Positions 28,548 to 38,115 of a DNA stretch of 64,000 bases are shown here, piece by piece. Made by a program: the position numbers and the translations under genes. Below the pieces are notes generated by a model. It ran no database searches and was not told the DNA's origin. It saw only the letters and a program-made list of their open reading frames with translations. The DNA comes from Balanoglossus misakiensis (taxonomy: Eukaryota > Hemichordata), in the NCBI GenBank assembly GCA_040954595.2, contig JBECUI020000027.1:1-64000 (forward strand), in the 5' to 3' direction. How positions within the stretch are numbered: the stretch's first letter is position 1; every line of letters begins with the position of its first letter.

Positions 28548-29576
28548 CTAATTCGAAAGTACGCATATTCCACTTTCAGGGAAATTCAGTTTAATTGTAT
28601 CCCCTGTATTAAGTGCTATACTGTCGCTTGTATTCACTACAATATCTCCTAATTCAGAATCTACTTCGTATTGATAACTATCTCCCAGGTATGTTCTTAC
28701 TTTTATATGACCTTCAATTAAGGATTCACCGTTTTGATCAACTGCGATATTTTGAGGTCTAATGGCAATTTTTTTTGCAATATCTACATCTTTGGCTTTA
28801 ATCTCTTTTCCATTACTTAACCTATATAAACCTTTACCGACCTTGGTAACATCCAGTAGGTTTTTAAAACCTACAAAGTCTGCAACAAAGAACGAATTGG
28901 GACTACTGTAAATATTTTCCGGAGTATCATATTGCTCGATTTTACCATTATTCATAATAGCAACTTTGTCAGAAATAGAAAAACACTCTTCCTGATCGTG
29001 GGTAATCAGAATTGTTGTGATTTTAAACTTCTGTTGCATTTTTTTAATTTGTGCTCTCATTTCAATTCTTAGTTTTGCATCAAGGTTAGAAAGAGGTTCA
29101 TCTAAAAGAAGCAGTTTTGGAGAGATAACTAATGCTCTCGCAAGCGCCACTCGTTGTCTTTGACCACCACTTAAACTTTCAGGTTTTCTGTCTTTCAAAG
29201 ATATCATTTCAACTGTTTCTAATATATCTAATACTTGTTTTTCTCTTTGATCAACAGGAACTTTTCTCAGTTTTAACCCATAAGCTACGTTCTCATAAAC
29301 TGTCATATTGGGAAATAGCGCATATGACTGAAAAACAATACCAAAATTGCGTTTATTTATAGGTGTTTTGGAATAGTCTTCATCATCGATTAATATTTCA
29401 CCTCCACGAGCATCTAAAAACCCTGCAACTGCTCTAAGTGTTGTAGTTTTACCGCAACCAGAAGGCCCTAATATTGAAACCAGCTTCCCATTTTCTATGT
29501 CTAAATTATAATCTTCTAAAATATTAACCTTGCCGTCATAAGATACTTTCAAGTCATTAAGTTGTAATCTTGCCAT
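28548..29576 (-). CDS. ABC transporter ATP-binding protein (PotA type)
   Basis: 342 residues. Walker A GPSGCGKTT at 37-45, signature LSGGQRQR, Walker B LLLLDEPLSNLDA, H-loop ITHDQEE, and a C-terminal TOBE-like regulatory part. It energises the two permeases upstream in the operon (7-base gap). Family resemblance is to spermidine/putrescine-type importers, but the amidohydrolase in the operon points to another nitrogenous ligand. Confidence 0.9.
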   Translation of the reverse strand: MARLQLNDLKVSYDGKVNILEDYNLDIENGKLVSILGPSGCGKTTTLRAVAGFLDARGGEILIDDEDYSKTPINKRNFGIVFQSYALFPNMTVYENVAYGLKLRKVPVDQREKQVLDILETVEMISLKDRKPESLSGGQRQRVALARALVISPKLLLLDEPLSNLDAKLRIEMRAQIKKMQQKFKITTILITHDQEECFSISDKVAIMNNGKIEQYDTPENIYSSPNSFFVADFVGFKNLLDVTKVGKGLYRLSNGKEIKAKDVDIAKKIAIRPQNIAVDQNGESLIEGHIKVRTYLGDSYQYEVDSELGDIVVNTSDSIALNTGDTIKLNFPESGICVLSN

Positions 29577-29583
29577 GTTTATT

Positions 29584-30378
29584 TTACCTTCCGTAATTAT
29601 TTAGACCTAAAGTCTTTTCAATTAAAAATGTAATACCAATTGTTATAAATAGTAGCACAACCGAAACAGCTGCAACTCCCGGGTTCCCGTATTTTTCAAC
29701 ATCCTGCATCATAATGATTGGAAGTGGAGTAGCCCCTCTTCCGTATAAGAAAATCGAGATGGGGATATTGTTAAACGACGTAATAAATGAAAGTACAGAG
29801 GCAGATACTATAGCTGGTGTAATACTGGGTAGTAATATATGCAGTATAAAATCTTTCTTCGTTGCACCTAAGCTCGTTGCGGCATCTTCTATTAAAAAAT
29901 CAAACTTATCAAAGGCACCACCGATTACTCTTATTGTATAAGGGAACAAGATTATAATATGAGCTAACATTAAAACTAAGAACTTAGGTAACTTCATATC
30001 GAATTCCTTAGCAAGAAAAACCCAACATAAAAATAGAGAATAACTAAGTACTATTCCCGGTATTAAGACTGGTGAAAAGAAAATATTTTTAATTCGTTTT
30101 GTGAATTTATCATTATATTTGGCTAAACCATAAGCAACCGGGACTCCAAAACATAATGAAATTATAGTTGCTAAAATTCCCACTTGAAAACTAATTGTAA
30201 ACCCGGATATATAATTGCTGCTAAATGCAATTTTATACCATTTCAATGAAGATCCTTTAATTGGAAATGTTAATATATCATCACTATTAAAAGATGCGAC
30301 AACAGTTATAAATAGTGGATATACCAAATAAAAGAGAACCAAAAAGACAAAAATTGTTAGTATTTTACTTTTTTTCAT
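29584..30378 (-). CDS. ABC transporter permease (PotC type)
   Basis: About 264 residues from MKKSKILTIF; the upstream in-frame ATG at 30402 lacks support. Six likely membrane segments, EAA loop DAATSLGATKKDFILHILLPSITP. The start lies 14 bases inside the end of the other permease gene, so translation is coupled. Confidence 0.87.
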   Translation of the reverse strand: MKKSKILTIFVFLVLFYLVYPLFITVVASFNSDDILTFPIKGSSLKWYKIAFSSNYISGFTISFQVGILATIISLCFGVPVAYGLAKYNDKFTKRIKNIFFSPVLIPGIVLSYSLFLCWVFLAKEFDMKLPKFLVLMLAHIIILFPYTIRVIGGAFDKFDFLIEDAATSLGATKKDFILHILLPSITPAIVSASVLSFITSFNNIPISIFLYGRGATPLPIIMMQDVEKYGNPGVAAVSVVLLFITIGITFLIEKTLGLNNYGR

Positions 30379-31195
30379 TTCTTCCCCCAATAGTTTCTGC
30401 ACCTTTATTAATCAGAGTTATCACAACAATAGTTAATACAAATAAGAAAATAGAAATTGATGAAACCAATTCCCATCGACCTAGTGTCGTTCCATATTGC
30501 TGTACTAATGTTGCCAGTACAACTGTTCGTGTACCACCTAAAATATTAGGTGTCGTATAAGCTGTTAATGTTGCAGTAAATACTAAAACAAGACCTACAA
30601 TAATTCCGCTTATTGAGTTTGGAATTATAATTGTAAAAAAGGTTTTAAACCGTGTTGCCCCTAAACTAATTGATGCATCTTCTACCTCTTCTGATATATT
30701 ATCCATAACACCTATCAATGAGATAATCATTAATGGTAGAAATATGTATGTTGAACCGACAATAACAGCAAATTTAGAATACATGAAACTAATCGGTTCT
30801 ATTAAAAAACCTAGATTATTTAACAATCTACTCAATATCCCGTCGTAACCTAAAATAATCATCCATGAAATACTTCGAACGACTGCATTTGTCAAAAGAG
30901 GAAACAAAACTAATAATAAAAAAACATTTTTTAATCTCCCTCGAGTTCTTGAAATAAAGTATGCAGTTGGTAGCCCAATAACTAAAGTAGCTGTTACTAC
31001 ATAAAAAGAGATCGAAAAAGTATTATTTAGAGCTTTTTTAAAGGTTGAATCTCTAAAAAGTTCTAAATAATTGGCAATACCGATTGAATCATCAACAGAT
31101 AATGATTGATAAGTTAACATCATCAATGGTATAAAAACCAATATTGCAATTAGACATAAACTCGGTAAAAATATAATTGCTTTTTCCTTATTCAT
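30365..31195 (-). CDS. ABC transporter permease (PotB type)
   Basis: 276 residues, six likely membrane segments, EAA loop DASISLGATRFKTFFTIIIPNSISG. Overlaps the amidohydrolase end by 8 bases and the PotC-type gene by 14. Confidence 0.87.
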   Translation of the reverse strand: MNKEKAIIFLPSLCLIAILVFIPLMMLTYQSLSVDDSIGIANYLELFRDSTFKKALNNTFSISFYVVTATLVIGLPTAYFISRTRGRLKNVFLLLVLFPLLTNAVVRSISWMIILGYDGILSRLLNNLGFLIEPISFMYSKFAVIVGSTYIFLPLMIISLIGVMDNISEEVEDASISLGATRFKTFFTIIIPNSISGIIVGLVLVFTATLTAYTTPNILGGTRTVVLATLVQQYGTTLGRWELVSSISIFLFVLTIVVITLINKGAETIGGRNEKK

Positions 31196-32513
31196 TCTCT
31201 ACGACTTTCTCCATTAATTCCCGGCTTTTATCTTTGACAATGTCATACAGATCCATAAAATTATTAATTATATATTCTTCTTTAACATTTACTAACTTAG
31301 AATTTTTTACAACTAATTTTCCATTTACAAGTACATGCTCTATGTTATTTGGAAGCATAGAATAGACAATAGCTGCGTAGTAATCATACAGTGGTAACAT
31401 ATTAATTGTATTGGGGTTAATAATTATTAAATCAGCTTTTTTCCCAACTTCAACACTACCAACCAGATGATCAATATTTAAAGCCTTAGCTCCATTTATA
31501 GTTGCCATTTTTACAATATCTTTAGCAGGACATATACTTCTATTCAGATATTTTACTTTTTGCATTTTAGGTGTGCAATTCATAACACTCATCATATCCA
31601 TGTGATTACCGCTCATCGGTCCATCTGTTGCGATGCTTACATTTATGTTATTTTTTATATAATCATAAATGGGTGCTATCTCTCTGCCGCTTTTGCTGTT
31701 CCCTGCAGGACAGTGTGAAATAGATGCATTATGTTTTGCCATGATCTCTAAATCTTCAGTGTCAACCAAGATTCCGTGTGCACCGATAAAACGTTTCCCC
31801 AGAACACCAATGTTTTCCAAATACTTAATTACTGAACCGTGTTTTTTTAAGAAAGGTTCCGCTTCCCAGACTTGTTCTGCTATGTGAATTAAATAAGGAA
31901 CTTCATATTTATCAGATAGTTCTTTACATTTTCTTAAAAGGGGTTCTGAAGTCATGTAGACGGAGTGGGGAGCAAGAGCACCATTTATTAATGGATTTTC
32001 TTTATACTTATCAACAAACTTCTCAAATAACTCAAAGCCATAATCACTATCTAATTGTTCTCCACATTTCTCGTCTGTTATACCTTGGCCAATAAATGAT
32101 CTAATACCTAGTTCAATAGAAGCTTTAGCAGTTGAATTTACAAATGTATACATATCTGCATAACATGTTGTTCCACTTAATAACATTTCTGACAAACTTA
32201 GTAGAGAAGAACCATAAACGATCTCACTATTTAAACAAGAGTTTTCAAGTGGAATTAAAAGCTTGGAAAGACGATCTTTCATATCATCCCCCAGACCTCT
32301 AAAGATTGTCATAGGAACATGAGTATGTGTATTTATAAAACCGGGAAGCAGAAGCTTCCCGGTACCGTCAATTATTGAATCAAATTCTTCTGATATATTA
32401 TCAAAGAAAATGCGAGATATCTCATCATTTTCGATATGGACATTCGCATTCTCTAAGATATCAAGAGTATCACTCATTGTAATAACAGTAATATTCTTGA
32501 TTAAAGTTTTCAT
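31188..32513 (-). CDS. Amidohydrolase / nucleoside-type deaminase (TrzN/MtaD/SsnA-like)
   Basis: 441 residues, metal-dependent deaminase fold. Visible ligands are HTHVP in LLPGFINTHTHVP (about 60-65), HIAEQ (His then Glu), HGILVDTEDLE, and ATDGPMSGN with the catalytic Asp. By family it could deaminate methylthioadenosine, adenosylhomocysteine, guanine or a related heterocycle. No signal peptide, so it acts in the cytoplasm on what the surrounding transporter imports. It lies second in the operon, between the binding protein (one-base overlap) and the permeases. Confidence 0.82.
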   Translation of the reverse strand: MKTLIKNITVITMSDTLDILENANVHIENDEISRIFFDNISEEFDSIIDGTGKLLLPGFINTHTHVPMTIFRGLGDDMKDRLSKLLIPLENSCLNSEIVYGSSLLSLSEMLLSGTTCYADMYTFVNSTAKASIELGIRSFIGQGITDEKCGEQLDSDYGFELFEKFVDKYKENPLINGALAPHSVYMTSEPLLRKCKELSDKYEVPYLIHIAEQVWEAEPFLKKHGSVIKYLENIGVLGKRFIGAHGILVDTEDLEIMAKHNASISHCPAGNSKSGREIAPIYDYIKNNINVSIATDGPMSGNHMDMMSVMNCTPKMQKVKYLNRSICPAKDIVKMATINGAKALNIDHLVGSVEVGKKADLIIINPNTINMLPLYDYYAAIVYSMLPNNIEHVLVNGKLVVKNSKLVNVKEEYIINNFMDLYDIVKDKSRELMEKVVENE

Positions 32514-33523
32514 TAATCTGTAAATAACTCATTCCACTTGCCAACCCAAGCAGCTCTGTTTTTATTAACTAAATCAATGTCTGTAAGTATGGCAGCAGAA
32601 AATAGAGAAAGGTTTGTCTTTCCATTTTCCTGTCCAGCTTCAAACTCTACATTCATATTTACCGGTGAATCTATTCCACGATCTAAAGACTCGTTCTGAA
32701 TTTCAACAGAAAGTAGGAAATCAATAAACTTCATTGCTAAATCTTTGTTTTTAGAATCTTTAACAATATTTGCAGCATTACCGTTTAATAATACTCTATC
32801 TAAGTCTCCCCATGTTAAATCAGGAGTATATCCAAAATCTGCCAATAAAGCGTAATCGTACTCTCCGTTAATAACAGCTGTTCTTGTGCTGAAAGTACTT
32901 ACATAAGCATCAACATTTCCACTTGCAACCCAGTTTTCAATTGTTGCAATATTTGCTGAAGCATCACCGGAAACATCACCTGCACCATATAAGACCATTG
33001 GCCCAAAAGTAGAAGTCATATGAGGAATTGCTACTTTGCTACTATTATCTGCGAAGATTTCTTCCCAGGTAGTTGGTAAGTTCTCAGAATTACCAGCAAC
33101 TCTTAATCTATTTACTGTATAAAATACTCCATAATCTTTACCATTTGGATTTTTAGCAAGAGCAAACAGACTTTCAAAATTTTCTAATTCTGATTTGTTC
33201 ATCATTTCAAATAGACCATCTTCGATACCTTTTTGAGTAGTAGCTTGAGTCGCAAGAAATACATCAATTTCCGTTATATCAATTTCATTCAATAATTTTG
33301 TATATCTATCTCCATCTCTACCTAAATCCAATTCAATTGTAACATTGTGTTCTTCTTCAAATGGAGTAAATAGAAATTCCTGAAAAGCCTCAATATCGAA
33401 ATCCCATGTAGAAACAACTAAAACTCTAGGTTCATCTGTTTTTTCTGCTTGCTCCATAGATCCAGTGGCATAAACAGGTGAAAACATAACTGCCAATAAT
33501 AGCGTAATAAGAATCTTTTTCAT
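32513..33523 (-). CDS. ABC transporter solute-binding protein (PotD-like)
   Basis: 336 residues from the ATG at 33523 (MKKILITLLLAVMFS signal peptide, then PVYATGSMEQ). GGAGAG stands just before this ATG; the upstream frame to 33577 is rejected. Mature chain: VVSTWDFDIEAF, LPTTWEEIFAD, IVKDSKNKDLAMKFIDFLLS. First gene of the operon. The ligand is not evident. Confidence 0.85.
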   Translation of the reverse strand: MKKILITLLLAVMFSPVYATGSMEQAEKTDEPRVLVVSTWDFDIEAFQEFLFTPFEEEHNVTIELDLGRDGDRYTKLLNEIDITEIDVFLATQATTQKGIEDGLFEMMNKSELENFESLFALAKNPNGKDYGVFYTVNRLRVAGNSENLPTTWEEIFADNSSKVAIPHMTSTFGPMVLYGAGDVSGDASANIATIENWVASGNVDAYVSTFSTRTAVINGEYDYALLADFGYTPDLTWGDLDRVLLNGNAANIVKDSKNKDLAMKFIDFLLSVEIQNESLDRGIDSPVNMNVEFEAGQENGKTNLSLFSAAILTDIDLVNKNRAAWVGKWNELFTD

Positions 33524-33572
33524 TTTCTCTCCTTTTTCTCCTATATAAGTTAAAACTTGTAACTTAGATAGG

Positions 33573-33601
33573 AGCATAAGAGATATAGTTCAAAAAGTCA
33601 A
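33573..33601 (-). promoter_or_regulatory. Sigma-70 type promoter of the PotD-amidohydrolase-PotBCA operon
   Basis: On the minus strand TTGACT (33601-33596), exactly 17 bases, then TATGCT (33578-33573), 50 bases before the start codon. Near-consensus, read directly. Confidence 0.7.
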
Positions 33602-33798
33602 TATTTATTCTTAGAGTTCGGAAGTTCCAGTTACTCAGAAAATCCCGATATGCAGATGCAATTGATTATCGAGACTACGAACCTAAAGCAAGAAGCCCAT
33701 TCTGCCCGTATTCGCTGCCCAACGTGGGTACCCAACGTGGGTATGAGATATTGTATAATAATACATAATCGAGTGCAATCAATAAGTACATAAACTAC

Positions 33799-33880
33799 GC
33801 CCGCGTGGTGAAATTGGTAGACACGCTAGATTCAGGTTCTAGTAAGCGTATGCTCATGGAGGTTCAAGTCCTCTCGGGTA
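33799..33880 (+). tRNA. tRNA-Leu (anticodon CAG), irregular acceptor stem
   Basis: D arm, anticodon arm CTAGA-TTCAGGT-TCTAG (CAG), long variable arm and T arm GAGGTTCAAGTCCTC are clear. The 5' acceptor GCCCGCG should pair with CGCGGGC, but the 3' strand is CTCGGGT, giving a mismatch and a shortened T stem, as if two bases were lost. It may be a pseudo-tRNA; another tRNA-Leu(CAG) lies at 11.7 kb. Confidence 0.7.
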
Positions 33881-34271
33881 CTTATCTTTCTTTTTAGAAT
33901 GATATCATCACAGGCACGGTACGTTCCTATCCGTGTTTCTTCTGAAACGATTCTGCTTGTAGCTTATAGGAAAGATAACTATTCGCTTTTTCTAGAAAAT
34001 CTTTTCTAACAATAACAAGCATTACCCCCAACGTGACCTAAGTTCTTTATTTTTTATTTATTTACTTGTTTTTTTGGAAAATTTTTCAAAATATAGCTAT
34101 TTACAGGCAATAGATTGGAAAAAGTAATATTTTTTTGACAAATTGTATATCTGTGTCAAAATCAATTTATATTAATTACAGGTGAGGATATTATGATTAA
34201 TAAAATTTCAGATGAGATAAATAATTTTACTATGGATTTTTTTCATTAGAAGGTAGAGTTGCCCTAGTTAC
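33881..34271. other. AT-rich gap ending in a truncated reading frame
   Basis: Mostly non-coding. A well-placed GGTGAGG precedes an ATG at 34193 that opens an 18-codon frame (MINKISDEINNFTMDFFH), stopping at 34249 just before the duplicated block. It looks like the cut-off start of a lost gene; no family can be named. Confidence 0.45.
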
Positions 34272-34660
34272 TTAGAGACTCTTCAATCTGATCAAAACTC
34301 TGGAAGACATAAGGAAGACCAACAACCATGAACTTAAGGGATGAATCCACTTATCGGACCGGTAGACGTCTGACACATATCCACAGTCCCCAGTTTCATA
34401 CCTTCAATGTATTCCCCTTCCCCACCCAGCTGGGCACTATCGAAAACAGTCAGAATCAATCTTCCGGCGGTTTCTTCCTTGACCATTGCCGCCCATTCTC
34501 TCATCACAACATTGTGCAGATGAGAAGGTCCGGAAATGCTGCCAATACTGAGTTCATAAACATCTTTATCGCTGCTTACGTTTCTTCCCTTAGCAAAGGC
34601 AAAGCTCGCAAGTGCAAGAAGCAACAACATAGAGACAAGGAGCATTTTTCCTATTTTCAT
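34272..34660 (-). pseudogene. TRAP binding protein DctP fragment (duplicate)
   Basis: Encodes the signal peptide and first ~125 residues of the same DctP found whole at 59.9 kb (MKIGKMLLVSMLLLLALASFAFAKG; VYELSIGSISGPSHLHN). A one-base insertion near 34336 breaks the frame, and the gene ends at the junction at 34272. Part of duplicated block A. Confidence 0.85.
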
Positions 34661-34828
34661 ATAGACACTCCTATTTTTTCCATCTTGCGCAGACAAATAA
34701 TTCTCTAAGACCAATAAGCAGATGTCTGCATCGAGTCCCGACGACAATCAACCATTAAACTTGCTCAAATACCTCCATGGCACCTCCTCCTTATTGAAAT
34801 TATTCTTCTGCACACATGGAAAAACTCA

Positions 34829-35846
34829 CTAAAAAATGTCATCGTAAATAATCTGATTCAATGAACGACAGCCCTTCGCTTCAACCACAACTTCCACTTC
34901 CGATCTCAGTCCTCCAAAGAAGAAACCATGAAGATCAAATTTCACCCCCAAGACCATTCCAGGCTCAAGGAGAAAATTGGAATCTTTGTCGAGATTGGGC
35001 CATTCGACGATGTCTAGACCCACGCCATGTCCAACGGCTCGCAATCCTTGTGCATATTTCATGAACTCCTCGCGATAACCGGCTTTAGTAGATTTTTTAA
35101 GGAAGTAATCGTAAACATGTGAAGCTGGATCACCTGGTTGAATATGTTCAATAACCCCCCGCAATATTTCCAATCCAGTCTTGTAGGGTTTCTCGGCATC
35201 CCGAGGTATTTCTTCACGGAACACTGTCACCGCCGTATCGGCGCCGTAGCAGTTCAGCAATGGATTGACATCGATAAGTACTGGCTCACTAGGCAGAATT
35301 ATTTTGTCCGACGGCCGCCATGTCGGTTTCATGGTGTTGATGCCGGCCGACAAGATTGTGGCGCTTCCAATGACTCCACCAACTTTGCGGATTTCAAATT
35401 CTGCAACAGCAGCCAGCTCTGTCTCCGATATTGGGCCCTGAGACAATCGTTTGATTGCGGCTCTGAGAGAGGTGTCAGCTAGCCTGCCAGCGTTTTCCAT
35501 TAGCTGAATTTCTGCCGGACTTTTAATAACTCTCATAGAATTTACAATCTCATCGGATTGGACAAAGTTGCTGCTATCGACTAAAGGTTCCAGTCGCTTG
35601 CCATACTTCATCGGAAGCAGAGCCTCACCGACGAGACCGGTCTTCAGCCTTCTCCCCAAACTTTTCTTTTTTTCGGCAAAGAAGTCATGTAGGGTTTCAA
35701 TGGACCGGATATCAGAAATCCAAGAGATATCTTCGGCAACTTTGGCGTTTATTTTACCTAGAAAAAGAGTGGCTTCTCCAACCCGAGGAATGAAAACACC
35801 CTGTGGCGATTCTTCAATAACATTGACCGGGAAATAGTCTGAAAAA
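34829..35846 (-). pseudogene. M24 peptidase homologue fragment (duplicate, lacks N-terminus)
   Basis: C-terminal ~340 residues identical in nearly all positions to the intact copy at 60091-61239. The first ~45 residues are replaced by out-of-context codons from the IS256 fragment. Open from 35887, but with no proper start or promoter. Probably not functional. Confidence 0.85.
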
Positions 35847-35978
35847 GACCTCACGGGAAAGATCGATGAAGGTCTCCTACAGAGCAAGGTAAGCCTAAAA
35901 GGTAAAAGAAACCGTAGAGGAAGCCTTGAATGCCATGCTCAATGCGGAGGCAGATCGTTTACTTCAGGCTGAAAAATG
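35835..35978 (+). mobile_element. IS256 transposase N-terminal fragment
   Basis: Translates in two frames to LTGKIDEGLLQSKVSLKG and then KETVEEALNAMLNAEADRLL with QAEKCY, the N-terminal helix pattern of IS256-type transposases. A one-base shift lies between the two parts. Flanked left by the M24 fragment and right by the GH127 fragment. A second copy is at 22275-22418. Confidence 0.7.
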
Positions 35979-36889
35979 CTACCCGCTTCAATTTCACATG
36001 ACTGGATGACAGTACGATCAGCAGGTGAATCAGGTAGTGTGCAATATTGCGCAAAGAAAATGGAGCAAGGGCCCCGATGCCAATTTATTCGGTCTGGAAC
36101 CGCATTTCGGGTGCTGCACCTCCATAGGCATCAGGGCTGGCCCAAGTTTACAGCCGGAATCATGATGCGCGACAAAGGAAATAATAGCTACGCTTTTGTT
36201 TCCTATGCGCCTTCTGCTATAAGAACACAAACCAGGAACGGAGCTGATCTGTCTGTTGAGATTAGCGGCGATTACCCCTTCAGGGATAAAGTAAATATGA
36301 AGATAGGCATAAGCAGACCGGAAGCATTCAGTCTATCTTTCAGAATTCCCCAGTACTGCGAAGGCGCATCGATCAGTATTAATAATGAAGAAGTGGATTT
36401 CACCGTTTCAGATGGGTTTGCCCTCCTTTACAGAGAATGGCGCGATGGGGACCGGGTTGACCTGGATTGCCCATGACTATAAAAATGACACGAAGGAACA
36501 TGTTTGCCGCAGGCATTGAGCGAGGACCTCTTCAATATGCTTTGCCTATAGAAGAAGATTGGCGCCTCCTGGTCCGGCGTGAAATGTTCAACGATTATGA
36601 AGTATATCCCAATAGTCAATGGCAGTACGGCATCATGAGCGATACGGATATATCGGTAGAATATAACGACATAGCCAAGCAACCTTTCAGCAATCAGTCA
36701 CCCGCACCTGTTCAACTCATAGTAAAAGGGAAATTCATTCCTGAATGGGGAATGGAGAACAACAGCGCTTCCGCTCCCGAGCTGTTTGAAGATGATCCCC
36801 AAAGACCTGTCCAGAAGCTGACTCTGATTCCCTATGGATGTTCCAGATTGAGAATAGGTGAAATTCCGGTTTTGAGAAAACCTACCTGA
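35979..36889 (+). pseudogene. 3' half of a GH127 glycosidase gene (duplicate)
   Basis: Matches 45854-46771 almost base for base. It has lost ACATC after 36010 and one base at each of two places, near 36125 (CTCCATAGGC against CTCCAATATG) and near 36465 (CTGGATTG against CTGAGATTG). The catalytic CC motif falls at the first break. It lies upstream of tandem array 1, as the intact gene lies upstream of array 2. Confidence 0.9.
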
Positions 36890-36890
36890 G

Positions 36891-37736
36891 CGTAGGGACA
36901 GGTCGCGACCTGTCCCTACGAAAACAGGAAGGGAAACGATGGTATTAAGGGTTGAATTAACATGACAAGACACCAAAACACATACATGAAATATAAAAAA
37001 TAAAATCGCCTACAGGGATACTGTTGTTCTCAAAATGGACTCACACGATTATAGGGACAGGGCGCGACCTGGCCCTACAAAACAGGTAGGGAAACGGTTG
37101 TATTAAGGGTTGAATTAACATGACAAGACAGCAAAACACATACATGAAATATAAAAAATAAAATCGCCTACAGGGATACTGTTGTTCTCAAAATGGACTC
37201 ACACGATTGTGGGACAGGTTGCGACATGTCCCTACGAAAACAGGAAGGGAAACGATTCTATTAATGGTTGAATTAACATGACAAGACACCAAAACACATA
37301 CATGAAATATAAAAAATAAAATCGCCTACAGGGATACTGTTGTTCTCAAAATGGACTCACACGATTGTAGGGACAGGGCGCGACCTGGCCCTACAAAACA
37401 GGAAGGGAAACGGTTGTATTAAGGGTTAAATTAACATGACAAGACAGCAAAACACTTACATGGAATATAGAAAATAAAATCGCCTACAGGGATACGGGTA
37501 TTCTCAAAATGGACTCACACGATTGTAGGGACAGGGCGCGACCTGGCCCTACAAAACAGGAAGGGAAACGGTTGTATTAAGGGATGAATTAACATGACAA
37601 GACAGCAAAACACTTACATGGAATATAGAAAATAAAATTGCCTACAGGGACACGGGTATTCTCAAAATGGACTCACACGATTGTAGGGACAGGGCGCGAC
37701 CTGGCCCTACAAAACAGGAAGGGAAACGGTTGTATT
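36891..37736. repeat. Tandem array 1: six units of 158 bp, each with a REP-like palindrome
   Basis: The palindromic core TAGGGACAGGTCGCGACC... recurs at 36893, 37052, 37210, 37368, 37526 and 37684, a constant 158-159 base step. The unit also contains AACATGACAAGACACCAAAA and CGCCTACAGGGATAC. The first core (36891-36920) is a perfect 30-base palindrome; several others carry mismatched arms. No coding potential. Confidence 0.95.
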
Positions 37737-38115
37737 CATGAAAGAAATCAAACGCAGAACCCTGGTTTGCAGAACCAAACTGTTGGATATTTCCCCGATG
37801 GGAATTCGGCCTCATCTGGCAAAGTAAGTCCCTGATCTACGGGACTTATGGGAGAAGTAAGAGTTGTCATGCTGATTCCTCTTAACTTTCATTTGTGAGA
37901 ATAATTTATCGTATTAAATGTAAACCGTTACAGATTTTACAGCCAGTGTGAAATAGTTAAGAAGATTCAACGAATTTTTTGCATACAAAAAGGAATGAAA
38001 TCTAAAAATAGTCCACCTCGTTTCAATAATAGAGAAGACTTCTTAAATTACATATTGTATGCTTATGCTGTAGTAAGGGATGCAATTACCGAGGCATCCC
38101 CCCAGGAGGAATTCT
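37737..38115. other. Gap upstream of yesN
   Basis: No convincing gene. A 31-codon frame (from ATG 37738) and an overlapping one are probably cut remnants. The leader of yesN is presumably here; AGGAGG at 38103 serves its start. Confidence 0.4.

Larger units (their letters stand above)
34272..35846. repeat. Duplicated block A (copy of 59516-61108)
   Basis: About 1.6 kb nearly identical to 59516-61108, covering the start of dctP, the intergenic region and most of the M24 gene. Differences are a ~20-base deletion in the leader upstream of dctP and scattered substitutions. The right edge is abrupt at TAGTCTGAAAAA (35835-35846), where an IS256 fragment takes over. Confidence 0.95.

Noticed and set aside
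33719-33747. Short repeated CCCAACGTGGGTA near tRNA-Leu as an attachment site
   Set aside because: Only two short copies side by side, with no integrase gene or distant partner.
34135-34163. Promoter TTGACA at 34135 for the truncated frame at 34193
   Set aside because: No acceptable -10 element at 16-18 bases.
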